Below, in pieces: positions 7,801-12,245 of a stretch of 12,245 nucleotides of DNA (within the stretch, counting starts at the first letter, position 1; the number at the start of each line of letters is the position of its first letter). A model generated the notes under the pieces. The model worked only from the letters and a program-made list of their open reading frames with translations, had not been told where the DNA came from and made no database searches. Source of the stretch: Pleurotus ostreatus/Saccharomyces cerevisiae fusant (Eukaryota; Opisthokonta); assembly GCA_024196135.1 (NCBI GenBank), contig JAMQCK010001085.1, forward strand, positions 1-12,245, read 5' to 3'. The position numbers were made by a program, and so were the translations under genes.

Positions 7801-10045
7801 CAGCAAGACCACCTTTGTTTGCGGAGTACGAGCTGCGAAGATCCAGGCCAGCAATTGACGGTAACTCAACATGCAAGCCTCATCATCAACATCGAGATGT
7901 GCCTCGAGTATGCCACGGTACGACTCGTACAGGGAGCGCCCAGGACAGCGCAAAACGCGCTCGATGAGATCTCGTCGCAACTGGACGGTCTTCGGTCTAT
8001 GCACCCCAGTCAGTTCTCGACAGAGAGTGGCAGCGCATTCGAAGAGAGGTTGCGAGGCGGCCGCGATTCTGCCGGCCATTTCTGCAACATCCGTTCCCTC
8101 AAGTCTCTTCTCGACAAATGCACGTATGTCGTCCTCGGTGCCTTCCACATTGTCTATGGGGCGCCCTGTGAGTGCTGCGTTGTTGTGCATGAGGACACGC
8201 TGTATGTCGTCATCGGGTCGCGCCGTCAGGAGGATTCGAACATTAGGGGGCAATTGGCCATCCAAAAGGCACGTTCGCAGTGTTTCCAGTAGCATTCTGC
8301 GAAGTGGACTATCGCCACCTGCATCCGGGCATTCATCAAGCGCGTCGATGATGAAGACCACGGGCTTCAGAATTGTGTGTGCGCATATCGGCTCGTCAAA
8401 CAGGCGAGTGTATTGGTCCTGGATGTCACGAGTCGCCAGTTGGTTTGTTTCTTGCGCGCAAAGAGATTGCTGATATCGTTGACAGCGACATAGGAGGTAT
8501 GCAGCGAGCGTGGGATACAGCTGATGCGCCTTGCGATCTTGGCTTGATCTGTCGAATGCGAAGAAGGGTGCAAGCACACCTCGGCCAGCTAGGATCTTGG
8601 CTACCGAATTTGCGACTGCTGATTTACCAGTACCAGCGGCGCCGTAGAGCAGAAGACCACGTGTACTATTCGGGCTATACACCCAGTCGACAATCTCGCC
8701 GAGTAGGCTCACCCGGGTGCCGGGCTGACATTGCTTCGAGCTTCCTGGTTGCACGTGTGGCGCGTAGGGGAGACGCTCCAAGAGTCTTTCCACCTCTGGA
8801 TAGGGAAGTTGTGACAGATTCAGAGCGGAAGCTCAGAATGCGTACCTAGAAGAGTCTTTGCCCTGAACATGGCGGTCTGAGTGTCGATATGTCTTGCAGT
8901 CTCGATTCCGCGCCTAGATGTGAGAATCTCCTCATGTAGCTCTCCTACGCACTTGCGGGTTTTCTCAGACAAGATTTGACCTACATGATCGAGTGAGACA
9001 CGGACCATACGGAAAGATCATTGACTCACGGGTACCAGCCTCGGACAGAGAACGAATGAAGCTCAATGCGGTGCATATGTGTGATAGCAGAACTTCGCGA
9101 GCGCGAATTTGCTGGTGACGCTGATCTTGAAATTCTGGGTCATCATCATTGTCGCGCTGAATGGCTTCGCAGATCCCATCGATGAGGGCAAGTATCGCAC
9201 GATTGTTGGCTAATTTGTTGCTCAGTTCCTACACCCTATGTCAGCAGTTGCCTCTAGCTCGACGGTTCCGGGCCCACATTGCTCCCTATCTTGACTAGCG
9301 CAAGGACTGCTTTGGACACGGGATTCAGCTGACAATGGCGGTCAACTACGTGATCTACAATAAGATGTCAATAGCTACCTCTGCCACGGCCTGGCCTATG
9401 TCGACGATACGTCTCGTATACGTATCTATGGTCGCCCATTTCTTTGATAAGGAGAATCGCGCAGACAGATCATCCGCAGTCAAATCCTCAAGCCGCTTGC
9501 AGGACATAATCAAAGCAACGTGCGGCATCTCGTTCATGTTGCCTTTGTAGATATTGAGCTCCACTGTCTCACGTCAACGTCGATGGACGCTAGCCCACTG
9601 AACACCACGACGCACCGATGATTGGTTCGCTGGCCGATAGAAAGAGGTTCACATCGCACGATTTCCATGCCAGGTATTCACCTTCCCCGCGGCTGTGCTC
9701 GCCGCGGAGCCAGATACGAAGTATGGATGCATTGCGGGCAATACTGATCCGATGAGATCAGTCTGGTGATGATGCTGGCTCGTACCATGCTCACAGGTGC
9801 AGCTCTGTCTCCCAGTTCAAGTCGCATTCTTGGTATTCTCCATCATCTATAGCAGCCAAGATGGTGAAGCGCCTGAAGCGCCTTCCTCTTTTGAAAACAG
9901 AGCCGAGGCTTGGCCGAACGCGGTCCCTGCCGGGGACGCCTGAGAGTGATCATCAAAACAACGACGACAGCGTCTGGACAGTATAGGGCTTACGATGGAT
10001 GATGTACTCGTAGTAGCGGTCAGGATCGCGGTTTGTAGTCGCCAT
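4862..10045 (-). CDS. C2-like / helical / NACHT / WD40 NLR-type receptor, 10 exons
   Basis: This is a fungal NOD-like receptor. The family (HET-E, HET-D and HET-R of Podospora) acts as STAND NTPases in non-self recognition; this protein's ligand is unknown. Exons: 10045-9994, 9939-9795, 9743-9616, 9563-9379, 9328-9278, 9228-9030, 8980-8846, 8795-7401, 7353-7229, 7174-4862. All introns are GT-AG, 47-54 nt, most with CTGAC/TTGAC/CTAAC-like branch sites, and the joined frame is open for about 1575 residues. By residue: C2-like beta strands about 30-135; helical region about 140-298; NACHT from about 320 with Walker A GAAGTGKS at 350-357, Walker B VVFIIDALDEC at 444-454 and LLTARPDDD near 490; winged-helix-like LHTSFRDF before exon 9; fourteen WD40 repeats at 881-1474; tail with ILWIPHHLR. 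The start is the ATG at 10045, but an acceptor-like CCCCGTAG lies three bases upstream, so the N-terminus may extend further. Exons 8-10 are near certain; exons 1-7 are my splice model. No frameshift or stop is seen. Confidence 0.9.
5168..6949 (-). repeat. Fourteen WD40 repeats (two seven-bladed propellers)
   Basis: Fourteen consecutive units of 40-47 residues each carry the WD40 pattern: V-x-S-V-x-F-S-x-D-G, then S-G-S-x-D-x-T-(V/I/L)-R-(L/V/I)-W-(D/N/E), usually ending in G-H. Unit lengths along the protein are about 47, 43, 43, 42, 42, 43, 43, 43, 43, 43, 40, 43, 43 and 36. Fourteen is twice seven, so two stacked or adjacent beta-propellers are the natural reading. Neighbouring units are well diverged (units 2 and 3 agree at 23 of 43 positions by hand count). 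This is unlike the near-identical, rapidly reshuffled repeats of Podospora HNWD genes. WD40 arrays in NLRs act as the ligand-sensing surface. Confidence 0.95.
7175..7228 (-). other. Intron 9 of the NLR gene
   Basis: This 54-nt intron separates the linker exon (ending MLSWAE) from the WD40 exon (starting THDNIDSAPLVSDF). It has donor GTATCA, branch-like GACTAACG and acceptor CCCCAG, and lies in phase 0. It fits well because the residues on both sides match the usual order in this family: an FLFWVEACGWLG-type helix, then DFISFAKRY, then YIAGLLFAP. Confidence 0.85.
7354..7400 (-). other. Intron 8 of the NLR gene with two possible acceptors
   Basis: The donor GTGCGT at 7400 follows the end of the NACHT exon. 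Two acceptors six bases apart, ending at 7354 (GACAG, 47 nt) and 7348 (CGCCAG, 53 nt), both keep the frame and differ by two residues (Ala-Pro). Splicing is required here, because the NACHT frame meets a TGA just downstream while the SALKGFLLDSFLFWVEACGW segment lies in another frame. The branch site is not obvious. I cannot tell which acceptor is used, or whether both are. Confidence 0.7.
7401..8795 (-). other. NACHT NTPase domain exon (exon 8)
   Basis: One uninterrupted 1395-nt exon carries the nucleotide-binding core. It opens with LPYAPHVQPGSSKQCQPGTR, the conserved approach to NACHT domains in this family. Walker A GAAGTGKS is encoded at 8643-8620 and Walker B VVFIIDALDEC at 8361-8329, with the acidic DALDE typical of NACHT. 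The sensor-like segment RILLTARPDDDI follows, then a helical and winged-helix-like region with PIRPLHTSFRDFVLD, close to the HPSFRDFL signature usual in fungal NLRs. The exon ends in SPALRYACREVSAHL, which leads into the linker before the WD40 repeats. All residues needed for ATP or GTP binding appear present, so the switch is probably functional. Confidence 0.92.
8846..9500 (-). other. Helical region between C2-like and NACHT domains (exons 4-7)
   Basis: Residues about 140-298 come from the end of exon 4 and exons 5-7, joined across introns 9378-9329, 9277-9229 and 9029-8981. The sequence is predicted helical and amphipathic: a segment around IGQAVAELNPVSKAVLALVK, another around AILALIDGICEAIQ, a third around LLSHICTALSFIRSL, then the charged QILSEKTRKCVGELHEEIL. 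This matches the general look of the four-helix-bundle (HeLo/MLKL-like) region that often sits before NACHT in agaricomycete NLRs. In HeLo and MLKL proteins such a bundle can act on membranes; that role here is inference. Exon 5 is only 51 nt (17 codons), which makes this segment easy to miss in automatic gene models. Confidence 0.45.
9379..9939 (-). other. C2-like N-terminal domain of the NLR (exons 2-4)
   Basis: After removing introns 9794-9744 and 9615-9564, exons 2-4 give alternating beta-type strands: FTILAAIDDGEYQECDL, NWETELHLIARNASILRIWL, and VELNIYKGNMNEMPHVALIM. The order (a DDGEY turn, W-E-x-E-L-x-L, a hydrophobic strand, then a final strand ending near SCKRLEDL) resembles a C2 beta-sandwich. 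C2 domains usually bind phospholipid, often through calcium-coordinating aspartates in the loops; few such aspartates are visible, so calcium binding may be lost. From memory, C2-type N-termini occur in basidiomycete NLRs, but I could not check this. Assignment is by pattern only. Confidence 0.5.
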
Positions 10046-10091
10046 ATCCTACGGGGTGGTGGTCAGGAGCAAGAGAAAGTCGTGGCTTCAC

Positions 10092-10371
10092 AGCACGGAG
10101 GACGCGCGTCATCGGCATGAAGCTGTTGCCGGCGTACACGAAGAAGCCGCGCTGCTTCCTGCAGTCGATGAGAGTATCGCATGACTCTGTGCCGAGGCGG
10201 TGCAGACGTTCACCAGCTGACAGGCGTCGGCGATACAGCACGATGGAGATTTCATCGCATCCTTCTACTTTTGATTCTGGAACATGCGATAAAGGTATCT
10301 CTACAGCTGGCACGCAGGTAACGACTTCACATCGTCAGCACTGGTCAAGTACGGAATGGATGCCCATTACC
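10092..10371 (-). other. Possible upstream exons: extra C2-like sequence or N-terminal extension
   Basis: A minus-strand frame upstream of the chosen NLR start contains EISIVLYRRRLSAGERLHRL followed by ESCDTLIDCRKQ, which looks like C2 strands. It can be joined downstream to the NLR by an intron 10091-10049 (donor GTGAAG, branch CCTGAC, acceptor CCGTAG, 43 nt, phase 0). It can be joined upstream by an intron 10370-10325 (donor GTAATG, branch GCTGAC) to a segment encoding SEGALLLQIRL. Alternative acceptors at 10307 and 10301 also exist. The NLR might therefore start further upstream and carry two C2-like units. Against this, I find no clean in-frame start codon, and the frame appears broken near 10480. 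The region could equally be 5' UTR or a degenerate paralogue. Confidence 0.35.
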
Positions 10372-10463
10372 TAGTCGTATCTGCAGCAAAAGCGCCCCTT
10401 CTGACCAGCGGCGAGGGCGTATAGAACCCGCAGCCAACTCGCCGCCAGCCGCGAAAGGAGCGC

Positions 10464-10646
10464 CTACATACAGACGAATTGCCCTTCCAAGCCCGCTGTA
10501 TCGTTCATCAGCAAGACCGTCGCGAGGTCAAGATGAACGACATTACCGACGCCGCACTTCGTACGCCCGACCATCAACACTATCATCGCCCTCGCCGCCT
10601 CTTCGCCCTCCTTCCGCCTCTCCGCCCTTCCCAAAAATCTACTCAT
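10464..10646 (-). pseudogene. C2-like frame fragment, apparently frameshifted
   Basis: From an ATG at 10646 the minus strand encodes a 60-residue frame with VLMVGRTKC and then VVHLDLATVLLMNDTAGLEG, ending at a TAG at about 10464. The valine/leucine strand followed by LDLA resembles the last strands of a C2 domain. A different frame immediately downstream continues with RLYVGAPFAAGGELAAG and LLLQIRL, which would complete such a domain if one base were added near 10480. An alternative is splicing with donor GTAATG near 10545 and acceptor ATACAG near 10495 (51 nt), but that frame has no start. I read it as a degraded or wrongly joined 5' part of a C2 protein; the opposite strand is also open here. 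Confidence 0.25.
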
Positions 10647-10803
10647 TGCTATCCTTCCGTCTCTCCACCCATCCATCCAGAACCCATTCATCGCCGCCCT
10701 TCCTCAACACCTCCGCTGGCAGTCCCTTCGGCCGCTCATACTCGACATTGCCCTAGCGCATCGATGTGACCACCCCGCTGGTCTGGGCAACTCGGCGCGG
10801 TGA
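10537..10803 (+). other. Unassigned plus-strand open frame in pyrimidine-rich sequence
   Basis: The plus strand is open for about 88 codons without an ATG, reading for example RLSALPKNLLIAILPSLHP and QNPFIAALPQHLRWQSLRPL before a TGA at about 10801. Its codons end mostly in C or T, as in many basidiomycete genes. The exactly opposite minus frame is also partly open (GLPAEVLRKGGDEWVLDGW), so part of the signal is strand complementarity in a CT-rich tract (about 10578-10720). I recognise no family. It may be an internal exon remnant, or simply a pyrimidine-rich promoter or UTR-like stretch. Confidence 0.2.
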
Positions 10804-10804
10804 G

Positions 10805-10975
10805 GTCCGCCTCATCGATTCGGCGCGCAGGCGTCCGCAATGACTCGACGCGCCACCGCTTCATCGACGCGGCCCGCCAGCGTCTTCGTTGACTTGCCGC
10901 CCGTCTGTCTTCGTCGACATGGCGCGCTGACGACCGCATCGCCCCGGCGCGCGGACGTCTTCATCGACCGGCGAA
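10805..10975 (-). repeat. Degenerate ~25-bp tandem array, inverted relative to the left minisatellite
   Basis: On the plus strand, motifs such as CTTCATCGACGCGGC, CTTCGTCGACATGGC and TCTTCATCGACCGGC recur at spacings near 49 bases, with weaker TGACTCGACGCGCC and TGACTTGCCGCCCG units halfway between, giving a period near 25. The reverse complement starts GTCGACGAAG, like the units at 683-793. It therefore looks like an older, inverted relative of that minisatellite. Open frames crossing it are low-complexity Arg/Ala-rich and probably not proteins. Confidence 0.55.
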
Positions 10976-11295
10976 GGCGGACGTATGCGCTACGCCCGCG
11001 AGCAATCTCCGCGCCGAGAGCTAGTACGTCGCCCCATGCTCTCCAACTTCGAGCTCGCCGGCACACTGGACAGTAGCCAAAGGAATGCCCTCCTTGCCAA
11101 TGTGCAGCCGCTGGATGCGGGTGTGGACTAGGAGATGCCGCACCCGCCTCGCCGTGAGGTGAGGACTGTCCGTCCTCGAGGGCAAGTTGTGTGTCGTCCT
11201 GGTGCTGCTTGAGTTCAAGGTCCACAAAGCGCTCGAGCATGAGGTATATTCAACGTTCGACATCGGGGGATGCGCGCGCGACCTACATAGCATAG
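10976..11295 (-). other. Unassigned stretch with a minus-strand protein-like frame
   Basis: From an ATG at 11240 the minus strand reads MLERFVDLELKQHQDDTQLA, then a Pro/His-rich segment and GHSFGYCPVCRRAR, before running into the degenerate tandem array. The CPVC pair could be part of a metal site, but no second pair is seen. A competing frame from 11308 overlaps it. It could be a first exon or a gene fragment broken by the tandem array; I do not recognise it. Confidence 0.2.
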
Positions 11296-11463
11296 CGGTT
11301 GTCCTCAAGGGATACGATACTTGACCCCAACGGCGCAGCGGGCGACCAGGACGCGACGACCGATGGCCTGGACAACGCCGCGGACGACCTTAGCGACGCA
11401 GCAGTTGACCTCGACGACGCAGCGGCGGCTATGCGCAGCACTGTCTGCGCATATATGCGGTGA
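11296..11463 (+). pseudogene. Short acidic heptad-repeat frame at the start of the right repeat
   Basis: The plus strand is open from just after a TAG at 11293 to a TGA at 11461. It contains three tandem 21-bp units (11362-11382, 11383-11403, 11404-11424) coding DGLDNAA, DDLSDAA and VDLDDAA, then RSTVCAYMR before the stop. The left repeat copy keeps SDAAV, a DAA unit and RSTVCAYMR in one frame at 519-596, though without the stop. The leucine-alanine spacing suggests an amphipathic helix. No start codon is visible, so this is at best the last exon or remnant of a gene. I do not recognise the family. Confidence 0.35.
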
Positions 11464-12245
11464 AAAAGTCGATGAGGCGTTCAGTGTCGCCTGATATGCG
11501 CTATTGGTGGCAGAGGGCCTCGACGTGAGTGACTCGCCGGCGTCGACGATTTGGGGGATGCCCGGCGCCGACGAAGTGAGGAAGGAGGGGCACTCATTGA
11601 GGACGAAGTGGGGAGGGAGCTCGTCGCGGGCGGGGTCCTGAGCGTCTGGCGATCCGCGGGCTCCACAACGAGGGGGCACTCGTTGACCTTGATATCGCCA
11701 AGCGTCGAGAGGCGCCGCCGACAGATAGAGCGCGGGCGACAGGATGCCTTCGAACATACGATGGGAATCCGGCTGCTTTAAAAGTTAGTACAAGGACTCG
11801 GAGAAGCATTCTCTCGTAGACGTACCTTAGAGGCAATATAGAGCACGAGACGGTGCTTTTTGACTGGGATCATACGGGTCGTAGCGCACGGAGCGCAGAG
11901 GCGAAGCGCAGGTCGGAAGCTGTCGAACTCGATGCGCGACAGACATTTACGCGTCCAAAAGGGCCCGCGCCTGCTTATATGCGTCAAATTAGAGTTCGGC
12001 GCAACTAAGGTCGGCTTTGAGGTCTCTGAGGGATCGTGAGCGATAGGAAATGACGATTGAGGAAGCGAAGCGTACGTACGTGCTGTAGTACGAGGTTCGA
12101 GGAGGGCCAAGAAAGAGACGCAAGCCGTTCGAGCGCGGGCTTTCCCAGGCGGGCGCCAAAGTTGGACCCTTTCTCGGCGGTTCAGACGCGGCGTACGAGG
12201 TGAGGATCTGCATGTACGCGTTCGAGAAGGGCGGCCGAGCTCAGA
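11320..12245 (+). repeat. Right copy of the ~0.9-kb direct repeat, cut by the window end
   Basis: This copy matches the left one from its start to the window edge, so its true end is not visible. It keeps the palindrome, here extended to CGCATATATGCG at 11448-11459, but lacks the regular 25-bp tandem units; only one clear unit and a rearranged remnant remain at about 11541-11625. Small indels separate the anchor blocks. Together the two copies bracket the NLR gene and about 10 kb of DNA. Confidence 0.85.

Noticed and set aside
7780..8849. Plus-strand frames of 158-200 codons opposite the NACHT exon
   Set aside because: They lie wholly opposite a well-supported exon with Walker motifs and have no recognisable domain.
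9687..9707. Perfect 7-base inverted repeat with 7-base loop (CCGCGGC / GCCGCGG)
   Set aside because: It falls inside coding exon 3 of the NLR, has no terminator context in a eukaryote, and is short enough to be chance in GC-rich sequence.
478..12245. Intact LTR retrotransposon defined by the two direct repeats
   Set aside because: No gag, protease, reverse transcriptase or integrase is seen between the copies, and the copies are very diverged; the interior is instead an NLR gene.
1..12245. A multi-gene defence or biosynthetic system
   Set aside because: Only one gene is well supported; the other candidates are fragments with no shared direction, spacing or function.

Overview
The window looks like nuclear DNA of a filamentous basidiomycete, most likely an agaricomycete. 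The evidence is short GT-AG introns of about 43-54 nt with CTGAC/CTAAC-type branch sites, moderately GC-rich sequence, and one large gene of the NACHT-WD40 (fungal NLR) type that is greatly expanded in agaricomycetes. I see no bacterial operon layout, rRNA, tRNA or CRISPR array.

The only gene I can call firmly is on the minus strand, from about 10045 down to 4862. I reconstruct ten exons and nine introns, all in frame, giving a protein of about 1575 residues. It has an N-terminal C2-like beta domain, a helical region, a NACHT NTPase with clear Walker A and B motifs, a winged-helix-like region, 14 WD40 repeats (two sets of seven) and a conserved-looking C-terminal tail. The 5' third is split into seven small exons, so it is invisible unless introns are removed. 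Further C2-like sequence upstream (about 10092-10646) may be an N-terminal extension or a broken paralogue.

The flanks are repeat-rich and decayed. A diverged direct repeat of about 0.9 kb lies at each end (about 478-1358 and 11320-12245, the latter cut by the window edge). It contains a short shared reading frame with 7-residue periodicity and, in the left copy, a 25-bp minisatellite. A related array in inverted orientation lies at about 10805-10975. Between the left repeat and the NLR gene (1367-4861) I see only weak candidates: an F-box-like fragment with a consensus intron near 3356, a short minus-strand frame near 2538, and low-complexity open frames.

The window therefore reads as one probably intact NLR-type receptor gene in decayed, repeat-flanked sequence. 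Nothing shows a multi-gene system. The most interesting points are the C2/helical-bundle N-terminus, the double propeller and the repeats on both sides.
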